Positions 1-6,256 of a DNA stretch of 17,883 bases are shown one piece after another. The stretch is from contig CAYOEZ010000086.1 in assembly GCA_964402955.1 (NCBI GenBank), forward strand, positions 1 through 17,883. Reading direction: 5' to 3'. The translations under genes and the position numbers were made by a program. Every line of letters begins with the position of its first letter. Position 1 is the stretch's first letter. Source of the DNA: CAYOEZ01 sp964402955. Lineage in GTDB: Bacteria > Chloroflexota > DTOL01 > DAOUCN01. Under the pieces are notes generated by a model. That model searched no databases. It was given only the letters and a program-made list of their open reading frames with translations, and was not told where the DNA came from.

Positions 1-43
1 ACCGCAACGAGCGTTGCAATTCATCGGAGCGCTTGCAACTTGA
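1..43. repeat. Palindromic segment at the broken 5' end of the AKR gene
   Basis: Two nested inverted repeats are visible: GCAAC/GTTGC at 4-8 and 13-17, and GTTGCAA/TTGCAAC at 13-19 and 33-39. The segment sits where the N-terminal codons of the following aldo/keto reductase should be. None of the three forward frames here resembles an AKR N-terminus, and the gene's own frame has a TGA at 41-43. It may be an inserted repeat or a misassembled edge. Confidence 0.4.
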
Positions 44-61
44 AAAGACCCTGGTTGCGCA

Positions 62-925
62 GTGTTCCGCGCCATCGACGAGGCGGACGGCATCCGCTGC
101 GTCCACAGGGCAATCGACCTCGGTATCAACTTCATCGACGTCTCGCCTTACTATGGGATCACCAAAGCCGAGACGGTGCCGGGCAAGGCGCTCAAGACAC
201 TGCCGCGCGACAAGTATTATCTGGCGACCAAGGTGGGGCGCTATCAAGAGGACAGCTTCGACTTCTCGGCGGCGCGCGTCACGGACAGCATCGACGAAAG
301 CCTGGCGCGTCTCAACGTTGACTACGTCGACGTCCTCCAGTGCCACGACATCGAGTTCGGCGACCTGGATCTGGTGGTGAACGAGACCATCCCCGCCCTG
401 CGCAGACTGCAAGCCCAGGGCAAGGCGTGCTTTGTGGGCATCACCGGGCTGCCGCTGAAGATTTTCCCCCATGTGATCGATCGGGTTGAGGTGGACACCA
501 TCCTGTCCTACTGCCACTGCAGCCTGAACGACGATGCGCTGGCCGGGCTGCTGCCCTACCTGAAGCAGAAGCAGGTGGGCGTGATCAACGCCTCAGCCTT
601 GAGCATGGGCTTGCTCTCGCGGCGCGGCGCGCCCGCCTGGCATCCTGTCTCGGACAACCTGAAGCGCACCTGCGCCGAAGCAGCCGCCTTCTGCAGCGAG
701 CGCGGCGCTGATATCGCCAAACTGGCGCTGCAATATAGCGTCGCCAATCCCGATCTGGCGACAACGCTGGTGGGGACGGCCAACCCGGACGAATTGAGCA
801 ACAACGTGCGCTGGATCGAGGAGCCGATCGACCAGGACCTGCTGGCCGGCGTGCTCAACATTCTGGCGCCGCTGCACAACCAGAGTTGGGCGGGCGGGAG
901 AGCGGATGCTGGCAACGGATTTTGA
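62..925 (+). CDS. Aldo/keto reductase, L-galactose/L-fucose dehydrogenase type, 5'-truncated
   Basis: This is an NAD(P)-dependent AKR-fold oxidoreductase. Family knowledge: close relatives oxidise L-galactose, L-fucose or D-arabinose to the 1,5- or 1,4-lactone. The four AKR catalytic residues are present, counting from the GTG at 62: Asp26 and Tyr31 in the NFIDVSPYYG motif, Lys57 in ATKVGRY, and His95 in LQCHDIEFG. The segments FVGITGLPL, ILSYCHC and LALQYS are very like plant and bacterial L-galactose dehydrogenases. About 25-30 residues of the first beta-strand region (normally LGxTGLxVSxLGFGxxxLG) are missing, and an in-frame TGA lies at 41-43. The GTG at 62 is therefore only the start of the open frame, not a credible initiator. 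The natural C-terminus was probably near the QSWAGG residues; the last dozen codons run into a tandem repeat. It could be a pseudogene, or intact with an assembly error at the edge. Confidence 0.8.
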   Translation: MFRAIDEADGIRCVHRAIDLGINFIDVSPYYGITKAETVPGKALKTLPRDKYYLATKVGRYQEDSFDFSAARVTDSIDESLARLNVDYVDVLQCHDIEFGDLDLVVNETIPALRRLQAQGKACFVGITGLPLKIFPHVIDRVEVDTILSYCHCSLNDDALAGLLPYLKQKQVGVINASALSMGLLSRRGAPAWHPVSDNLKRTCAEAAAFCSERGADIAKLALQYSVANPDLATTLVGTANPDELSNNVRWIEEPIDQDLLAGVLNILAPLHNQSWAGGRADAGNGF

Positions 926-1111
926 ACACGGATGACACGGACGCTGTCCACGGATTTTGAACACAGATGACACGGACGCTGGCAACGGATTTTGAACACG
1001 GATGACACGGACGCTGTCCACGGATGAGTGCGCGGATGGCACGGAAGCACAGATTCTGAGGACGGATGATACCGACGCTGTCCACGGATGAGTGCGTGGA
1101 TGGTACGGATG
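904..1111. repeat. Degenerate 35-bp tandem repeat with a 70-bp higher-order period
   Basis: Units alternate between types beginning CTGGCAACGGAT and CTGTCCACGGAT. Each continues as a variant of TTTGAACACGGATGACACGGACG. CTGGCAACGGAT occurs at 909 and 979. CTGTCCACGGAT occurs at 944, 1014 and 1078. The core word is (C)ACGGATG. The array starts inside the 3' end of the AKR reading frame and decays rightwards. No gene is seen between 926 and 1317; this repeat and the hairpin at 1197-1231 are its only contents. Similar CACGGAT/ATCCGCG words recur at 5294-5406. Confidence 0.85.
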
Positions 1112-1196
1112 TACGCGGTGGCCCATTCGTGCCATTCGTGCATGATTCGTGGATGGCAGGCGCGGCGGATCGCACCAACCGATGCAGCGTGATCTT

Positions 1197-1231
1197 AAGA
1201 CCCCCGAGGTCTCCGAGACCTCGGGGGTCTT
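1197..1231. terminator. Perfect 16-bp-arm hairpin between convergent genes
   Basis: The arms AAGACCCCCGAGGTCT (1197-1212) and AGACCTCGGGGGTCTT (1216-1231) flank a CCG loop and match perfectly. It lies between the AKR gene (+) and the zinc-ribbon gene (-), so it could stop transcription from both sides. There is no long T-run, so Rho-independent action is not certain. A diverged relative follows the FGGY kinase at 17751-17808, so it is also a repeat family member. Confidence 0.6.
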
Positions 1232-1317
1232 GGCATGATGGAAGACTAAACACATGCGCACCAACAAGAGCCGGAGCGAGTGCAGGGGGCGTCACCATGT
1301 GCTACAGTTGCCGTCAG

Positions 1318-1929
1318 TTACTGGCTGACAATCTGGCGATGCTTCTCCAACTGCCGCTGCTTGTCCGTCATTGCCAGAAGTACATCGTCTCGTCCCCGCA
1401 GTCGCCTTAGTTTTGTCAACCACGCCTGCTGCTCTTCATCGACGTTGTCCGAGGCTCCCTGCGGCCGGATCTGAGGTTCAATTTCTTGAATGAGGAAGTC
1501 CAAGTCCATTTTGGACAGGCGGGAGAATCTCTCGCGGCGTTGGCCGCTTGTGTACCCGAAAAGTGGAATTGCTCTTAGCTTTTCTGCCTTCATCATCTGA
1601 TTCAGTGCAGTAATCATCACTGAATCGTAGTAAGCTGCGTCCAAGTCATTCAACACTTTTTCCCTCAAGAGATCAATCGCACTCAATTCAGCACCCAAGT
1701 CGTCAATCTCCTTCTCGAGACGCTGGATGGCCAATTCTGAGGCTGTCTTGTCGACACCGGCCTGGACAAGCTTGATGCCCTCCACTATTGGGGCAATCGT
1801 CACGATACCACCACTCCGCCTGATCAGTTGCTCCGTCCCACAATACCCGCATGCGAAGCGTTCAACGTCGCTCGTGATTTGCAGTTTTGCACCGCAAGAA
1901 GGACAACTGAGGGTAACATAATCGGCCAC
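1318..1929 (-). CDS. Zinc-ribbon / coiled-coil protein of unknown function
   Basis: The 203-residue protein opens with a zinc ribbon made of two CxxC knuckles, Cys9/Cys12 and Cys27/Cys30 (SCPSCGAK and ACGYCGTE). A short Gly/Ile-rich linker follows, then a charged heptad-like segment at about residues 61-98 that is likely a coiled coil, then an alpha-helical, charged C-terminal half. No enzymatic motif is seen and I do not recognise a named family. The GTG start is chosen because AGAGGA lies 7 nt upstream and the zinc ribbon begins immediately after it. The gene starts 11 bp after the higA-like stop codon, so the two are probably co-transcribed and may be translationally coupled. Its base composition is visibly more AT-rich than the sugar genes around it, which suggests a separate origin. 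Function remains unassigned. Confidence 0.75.
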   Translation of the reverse strand: MADYVTLSCPSCGAKLQITSDVERFACGYCGTEQLIRRSGGIVTIAPIVEGIKLVQAGVDKTASELAIQRLEKEIDDLGAELSAIDLLREKVLNDLDAAYYDSVMITALNQMMKAEKLRAIPLFGYTSGQRRERFSRLSKMDLDFLIQEIEPQIRPQGASDNVDEEQQAWLTKLRRLRGRDDVLLAMTDKQRQLEKHRQIVSQ

Positions 1930-1940
1930 GCCTTTTCCTC

Positions 1941-2255
1941 TTAAGCCGCCGCTTGGCGCAGGGCAGCGTAGGGCGTCACCTCGCGCTCGACGGTGGCTTC
2001 CACCTCATCCCTGGCCACCTCAAGGTCATAGAGCGCCTGCAGGTTCATCCACACGTCGGCCGATGTGCCGAAAAAGCGCGCCAGGCGCAGAGCTGTGTCG
2101 GCGCTGATCGAGCGCTTGCCCTGGACGATCTGGTTGACCTTGCGCGGGTAGACGTGCATCGCTTTCGCCAGCCGGTACTGGGCGCCCAGCGGCTTCATGA
2201 AGTCCTCGAGCAACACCTCGCCAGGGTGAACTGGCGAGGTCTCCTTCTCGTTCAT
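1941..2255 (-). CDS. higA: HigA-family antitoxin-like HTH regulator, no adjacent HigB
   Basis: The 104-residue protein matches the HigA/VapI antidote family: an N-terminal HPGEVLLEDFMKPLG motif, then a Cro/CI-type helix-turn-helix at about residues 25-66 (RLAKAMHVYPRKVNQIVQG, SADTALRLARFFG), ending in the WMNLQALYDLEVAR signature. Family knowledge: HigA binds its own operator and neutralises the mRNA-cleaving HigB, whose gene normally lies directly upstream. Here the upstream neighbour is the ThDP enzyme, ending at 2296, and no HigB reading frame fits in the 40-bp gap. The ATG at 2255 has GGGGA 6 nt upstream. An in-frame ATG at 2270 has an equally good GGGGA, so the protein may carry five extra residues. 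It may act as an orphan regulator of the operon, or be a remnant of a toxin-antitoxin module. Confidence 0.85.
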   Translation of the reverse strand: MNEKETSPVHPGEVLLEDFMKPLGAQYRLAKAMHVYPRKVNQIVQGKRSISADTALRLARFFGTSADVWMNLQALYDLEVARDEVEATVEREVTPYAALRQAAA

Positions 2256-2295
2256 CGTAGGTCCCCACATGGTAGTCCCCGTGAGATGAGTCTCT

Positions 2296-3966
2296 CTAGT
2301 GGACGGCCTGCCCGCTGCTGACCCATTGCCCGTAGACAGGGTACTGGCTGCAGATGAACTCCAGATAGGCCGGGCGACCGCGCTCGTTTTCCGCCAGCGC
2401 CCGCTTGAGGGCGGGGATGATCTCCGCAGGCTCGACGACATCCTCGGCGTACAACCCCAGCGCCTTGACCGCCGCCGACAGATCGGTGGTGGCGTGGTCG
2501 GACACGACGTAGGTGTAGGGATCGTGCCCCTTGCCCCAGAAGCCGTGCCCGTAGCCGGCAAAGCCTCCGTTGTTGATATGAATCGTGGTGATGCCGATCT
2601 TGTAGCGCACCAGCGCTTCCAGGTTGCCCAGCATGTAGCTGACGCCGGCATCCCCAGTCACGTTGATGCACTGGCGCTGCGGGTAGGCCAGCTTCGCCCC
2701 GATCGCTGCCGCCAGGCTGAAGCCCAGCGTCGACACGTTGCCCCAGCCCATGAAGCCATGCGGGATGAGCGCCTGGTAGACCGTGCTCGTCTGGTCGCGC
2801 GTCGTGCCCGAATCGGGGCTGACGAACGAGTTGTGCGGATCAAGCGTTTTCATCAGGTCGCCGAAGACGCGATAGGGGTTCATCGGCTTGTCGTTCGACT
2901 GCATGAGCGGACGATACTTGGCCCAGAACTGCTCTCGGGCCGCGCCGATCTCGCCCATACGCTCCTGGTTTGGCTTGACCCCGCCGCCCGTGTGCGCCGC
3001 AACCTCGTTGATGAGAGCCTGCAGCGCCAGCCGGGCGTCGCCGATCAGGGCGACATCGCAGTGGTAGCCGCGATTGACGTCGTGTTCGTCGACGGTACAC
3101 TGGATGATCGTCTTGTGCTCGGCGTCGGGGATGGAGTGGCAGAAGACGCCCGCTGCCAGATCGGCGCCAATCGCAAACAGCACATCGCAGGTTTGCAGAG
3201 CATGAGTGGCCACCTCGCCGCGCACGCCCACCGAGAGGGGATGGTTCTCGGGAAAGGCGCTCTTGCCTTTGAGCGTGGTGAGCACAGGAACCTGCGTCAA
3301 CTCTGCGAACTGCCGCAACTCAGCCGTCGCATCGGCGTAGAAGACGCCATCGCCCACATAGAGCAGCGGGCGCTTCGCCGCCAGCAGAGCGTGCGCTGCG
3401 GCCTTCACATCGTCGGGGTCAGGAGCGGACCGCCATCCCTTCACCGGCGTGTAGGGGTATTGCGCCTCGTCGTACTCGCCCAGGTTGCGCGGGATGGTCA
3501 CGAGCACCGGCCCGCGCCGTCCTGTGCGCAGGTGGGTAAAAGCCTGGCGCATGACCGGAGCAACGCTCTGCGGGCGGTCGATCTTGCCGGCCCACTTCGT
3601 GATGCTGCGCAGACTGGCAACGATATCGAAGTTAGTGCGGTCGTCTGCGCCGGCGGGCACGCCATCGGTGATGCAGAGCAGCGGCGTCGAGTCCTCGAAG
3701 GCCTGCGCCAGCGCGCCGTAGGCCATCTGCACGCCGGCCGGGTTGGTGCTGCCCATGACGGTGCAGACGCCGATCTGCTTGCCGCCTGTGACGCGTGAGA
3801 AGGCGTCGGCCACGGCCACGGCATAGCGTTCTTCACGCATCATCAGGAGAGGGACGCCCTCCTCGCCCAACGCGTTGTTGACATTGCAGGTCGGATACGT
3901 TGAAACCCAGGCCACACCCTCTGCCTTGAGGATACGCACTAACCCCTGTGCTGCTGTGATCGGCAT
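2296..3966 (-). CDS. ThDP-dependent acetolactate synthase/decarboxylase-family enzyme
   Basis: The 556-residue protein has the three-domain layout of the pyruvate-oxidase/acetolactate-synthase group. The PYR domain (about 1-170) carries the cofactor-activating Glu46 in REERYAVAVADAFSRVTG. The central Rossmann-like domain covers about 185-330. The PP domain (about 365-545) holds the ThDP/Mg motif GDA at 438-440, ending in NN at 465-466. Family knowledge: such enzymes decarboxylate 2-keto acids or ligate the resulting hydroxyalkyl unit. Which reaction occurs here cannot be read from the sequence. Two ATGs lie in tandem. The second (3966) is chosen because AGGAGG sits 6 nt upstream of it, against 3 nt for the one at 3969. 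It lies about 32 bp downstream of the enolase-like gene, with an AT-rich spacer, in the same operon. A role processing the 2-keto product of the neighbouring aldolase or dehydratase is inferred. Confidence 0.85.
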   Translation of the reverse strand: MPITAAQGLVRILKAEGVAWVSTYPTCNVNNALGEEGVPLLMMREERYAVAVADAFSRVTGGKQIGVCTVMGSTNPAGVQMAYGALAQAFEDSTPLLCITDGVPAGADDRTNFDIVASLRSITKWAGKIDRPQSVAPVMRQAFTHLRTGRRGPVLVTIPRNLGEYDEAQYPYTPVKGWRSAPDPDDVKAAAHALLAAKRPLLYVGDGVFYADATAELRQFAELTQVPVLTTLKGKSAFPENHPLSVGVRGEVATHALQTCDVLFAIGADLAAGVFCHSIPDAEHKTIIQCTVDEHDVNRGYHCDVALIGDARLALQALINEVAAHTGGGVKPNQERMGEIGAAREQFWAKYRPLMQSNDKPMNPYRVFGDLMKTLDPHNSFVSPDSGTTRDQTSTVYQALIPHGFMGWGNVSTLGFSLAAAIGAKLAYPQRQCINVTGDAGVSYMLGNLEALVRYKIGITTIHINNGGFAGYGHGFWGKGHDPYTYVVSDHATTDLSAAVKALGLYAEDVVEPAEIIPALKRALAENERGRPAYLEFICSQYPVYGQWVSSGQAVH

Positions 3967-3998
3967 CATACGCCTCCTGGATATATGTATATAAGACT

Positions 3999-5276
3999 CT
4001 AGCCGGCGCGCTGCCTGTTGCGCCAGCCGGTGTAGGCGCCGATGCCCGGCCAGACGGCCGACGCGCCCAGGTCTTCCTCAATTGTCAGCACGCGGTTGCG
4101 CAGCTCGCCGCGCACCTGCCCGGCGTTGAGGCCCACAGCAAAGTCGCAGATGCTTTCCTGATCGCCGCGGCTGCCACAGGGATGGACGTTGTAGCCGTTG
4201 AGGTGCGCCGTGCGGCAGGCTTCGAGCGCCTCGCTCACCGTGCCCACCTGGGTGATCTTCAGCACCATCGAGCTGGCCGCGCCGGCGGCGATGCCCTGCT
4301 TGAGCCGCTTGACGTTGGTGGTGAACAGGTCGTCGCCGACAATCTCAATGCCCAGCTCTTTCGTCGCCAGGGCATGCCCCTCGAAGTCGTTTTCGTTGAG
4401 CGGGTCTTCGAGCGAGAGGATGGGGTAAGTCTCGACGTAGTTGAGCAACAGCTTGATCACGTCGTCACGCGTCTTCTCGCCGGCTGAGAACAGACCGACA
4501 TAGCGGTCGATGTCCTTCTCGTAATAGCAATCGGCGGCGCAGTCAAAATAGAGGCCGACCTTGCCCTCATAGCCGCAGCGCACGATACTCTCCGACATGA
4601 CCTCCAGAAACTCGCGATCATCATTGATCACACCGGCCAGCGTCGTCGACTGGTAGGCTGGAGCATACTTGCCCGGGTAGCGCTGTTTGAGCAAGCGCTT
4701 GACTTCCTCGGCGCAGCGCCAGCTCATGTTGACAGCCTCAGAGTAGCTGCCCGCGCCATAGGCGGCGAACTCGTAGCTCGGCTTGAACCAGCGCGAGGCG
4801 CCGGGGTCGCGGTAGCGCCCGCCGGCGCCGATGCCGTAGATGGGGATGGGCAGGGTGCAGGCATTGGGGCCGCCGATGTAGCGATAGAGCGGCAGGCCGG
4901 CGCTGTTGGCGGCTGCTTTGATCACCGCCAGCGAAACGCCGACAATCGAGTTGGCGCCCAGGCACGCCTTGTTGGGCGTGCCGTCCAGGTCGATCATCGC
5001 CTGGTCGATCTCGCGCTGGCGCGTCACATCCATGCCCTTCAGCGCCGGCGCAATCACCTCGTTGATCACGGCCGCGGCCTTGCGCAGGCCCAGCCCATTG
5101 TAACGCTCGCCGCCGTCGAGCAGGAACTTCGCCTCATGGCCGCCGGTGGAGACGCCGGACTCGGGCGTCGAAACGCCGCGCGCCCCGTCATCGCAAACAA
5201 CAGTCACTTCCAGCCCGAGCAGGCCGCGCAGGGCCAGAATCTCCCTGGCCCTGATGCTCTCGATCTTTGCTCCCAT
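3999..5276 (-). CDS. Enolase-family paralogue with altered active site
   Basis: The 425-residue protein aligns along its length with enolase: SGVSTGGHEA at 40-49, MIDLDGTPNKACLGANSIVGVSLA at about 94-117, metal-ligand candidates Asp245 (FDCAAD), Glu290 (LEDPL) and GDD at 314-316, and Lys340 (LKITQVGT), matching the general-base Lys. Three canonical elements are missing. The GGxHA loop reads GGRYR. The GDEGGF motif that carries the acid Glu is replaced by an unrelated stretch near 208-220. The SHRSGE phosphate-binding motif reads HPCGSRGD near 365. The C-terminal Lys that binds substrate is also not conserved. It is therefore unlikely to be the housekeeping 2-phosphoglycerate enolase and probably works on another acid. 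ATG 5276 has GGGAG 6 nt upstream. It lies between an HpcH/HpaI-like aldolase and a ThDP enzyme. Confidence 0.85.
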   Translation of the reverse strand: MGAKIESIRAREILALRGLLGLEVTVVCDDGARGVSTPESGVSTGGHEAKFLLDGGERYNGLGLRKAAAVINEVIAPALKGMDVTRQREIDQAMIDLDGTPNKACLGANSIVGVSLAVIKAAANSAGLPLYRYIGGPNACTLPIPIYGIGAGGRYRDPGASRWFKPSYEFAAYGAGSYSEAVNMSWRCAEEVKRLLKQRYPGKYAPAYQSTTLAGVINDDREFLEVMSESIVRCGYEGKVGLYFDCAADCYYEKDIDRYVGLFSAGEKTRDDVIKLLLNYVETYPILSLEDPLNENDFEGHALATKELGIEIVGDDLFTTNVKRLKQGIAAGAASSMVLKITQVGTVSEALEACRTAHLNGYNVHPCGSRGDQESICDFAVGLNAGQVRGELRNRVLTIEEDLGASAVWPGIGAYTGWRNRQRAG

Positions 5277-5293
5277 TATCCTCTCCCAAGGTC

Positions 5294-5406
5294 AGAATTG
5301 GACGCGGATTTCCGCTGAAGCAACACGGATGCTCACGGATAGAACACATATCGCGAAATCCGCGGTCATCCGCGTTTTTGCAGCGTCGATCCGCGTCCCA
5401 TTTTCT
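5294..5406. repeat. 113-bp imperfect inverted repeat
   Basis: The left part (GGACGCGGAT at 5300-5309, CGCTG at 5313-5317) pairs with the right part (CAGCG at 5381-5385, ATCCGCGTCC at 5389-5398), and AGAA/TTCT outer ends are present. Inner CACGGAT and CATCCGCG words also pair partly. The whole could fold into a long hairpin inside the mRNA between the HpcH/HpaI-like gene and the enolase-like gene. It shares core words with the tandem repeat at 904-1111. The 146-bp gap holds nothing else. Confidence 0.75.
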
Positions 5407-5422
5407 AGGCCACCATGTTGGG

Positions 5423-6208
5423 CTACTTGAGCAGGGCGTCCATGCCCGCGCGCTGCGCCTTGCACCATTCGGACAGGCTCACGACATCCCAGCCGATGCA
5501 GAAGTCTCGCACGCCCAGGTCGAGCCAGGGCTTGGCCTGCTCGAAGCTGCGAATCTCGACGCGGGGCCGCTTGCCGGCCGCCAGCGCCATCTTGCACATC
5601 TCGCGCTGCTTGGCCTGGATCGGGTCGCTCTGGCCTTTGCCCGGCACGCCGACGCTGATCGAGTAGTCGGTGGGGCCGAACTGCACCATGTCCACACCGG
5701 GGACGGCCAGAATCGCTTCCAGCTCTTCCATGGCGCCTTTCTTTTCGATCATCATGGCGATGACAACATCGTTCATAGCCTGGCACCACTCGGCGTTGCC
5801 GCCATAGAGATAACCGACGGCGCGGCGCATGCCGGCGCCATGAATACCCTTCGCCTCAGGCGTCTCGGAGCGCACGAAGGCCACGCACTCGCGGGCCTCG
5901 GAGGCTGAGCGGATGTCGGTGAAGAGCACGTTCTGGATACCCGAGTCGATGGCGCGCTGGGCGATGAGGCCACGCGTCTGCTCTTCGACTTTCATCATGG
6001 ACGACATGTTGGGGAACAGGTCAATGGCGCGGCCCCAATTGTCGAGCTGTTCCAGGCTCCATGCCGAGTACTCGCCGACGTACTCGATGTAGTCGAAGGT
6101 GTTGGTGTAGCCGACAATTTCGACTAACCCCGGCCAAGGGCTGATCAGATGGGTGCCGAGCGTGGGCTTGCCTTCGTTGAGCAACTGCCGAAGCTTGTTG
6201 GTTCTCAT
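5423..6208 (-). CDS. HpcH/HpaI-family aldolase-like protein
   Basis: The protein has about 261 residues and the TIM-barrel pattern of HpcH/HpaI aldolases, which cleave 2-keto-3-deoxy (di)acids to pyruvate plus an aldehyde with a divalent metal. Metal-ligand candidates are Glu155 (AMMIEKKGAMEEL) and Asp181 (FGPTDYSIS), in the usual spacing. The catalytic segment that normally reads EHG reads EYS at 46-48, so the His is replaced by Tyr. The Arg expected in the following strand appears as Lys73 (MMKVEEQ). This looks like a consistent sub-family rather than decay, because the frame and metal site are intact. ATG 6208 is preferred over an open extension to 6253, since purine-rich GAGGAG and AAGGA motifs precede it and the extension lacks family similarity. 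It starts 48 bp after the dehydratase gene's stop, consistent with acting on that enzyme's product (inference). Confidence 0.85.
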   Translation of the reverse strand: MRTNKLRQLLNEGKPTLGTHLISPWPGLVEIVGYTNTFDYIEYVGEYSAWSLEQLDNWGRAIDLFPNMSSMMKVEEQTRGLIAQRAIDSGIQNVLFTDIRSASEARECVAFVRSETPEAKGIHGAGMRRAVGYLYGGNAEWCQAMNDVVIAMMIEKKGAMEELEAILAVPGVDMVQFGPTDYSISVGVPGKGQSDPIQAKQREMCKMALAAGKRPRVEIRSFEQAKPWLDLGVRDFCIGWDVVSLSEWCKAQRAGMDALLK

Positions 6209-6256
6209 TGTTCCTTCTACTCCTCTTTGAGAGTCCGGCGGTTTCTGAACCACCGG

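Noticed and set aside
904..1111. Possible CRISPR array
   Set aside because: The 35-bp units follow one another directly with no unique spacers, they vary internally, and no cas genes are near.
556..1143. Minus-strand open frames over the AKR 3' half and tandem repeat
   Set aside because: The translations are made of the repeat itself and the antisense of the AKR, with no start signal or family similarity.
2299..3798. 499-codon plus-strand open frame opposite the ThDP enzyme gene
   Set aside because: It is a shadow of the GC-rich coding strand. Its translation has no family pattern, while the minus strand has a full enzyme with catalytic motifs and a good ribosome-binding site.
5423..6208. 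HpcH/HpaI-like gene as a phosphoenolpyruvate mutase, making a phosphonate cluster with the enolase-like and ThDP genes
   Set aside because: The PEP-mutase motif EDKxxxxxNS is absent, and the metal-binding pattern is that of HpcH/HpaI.
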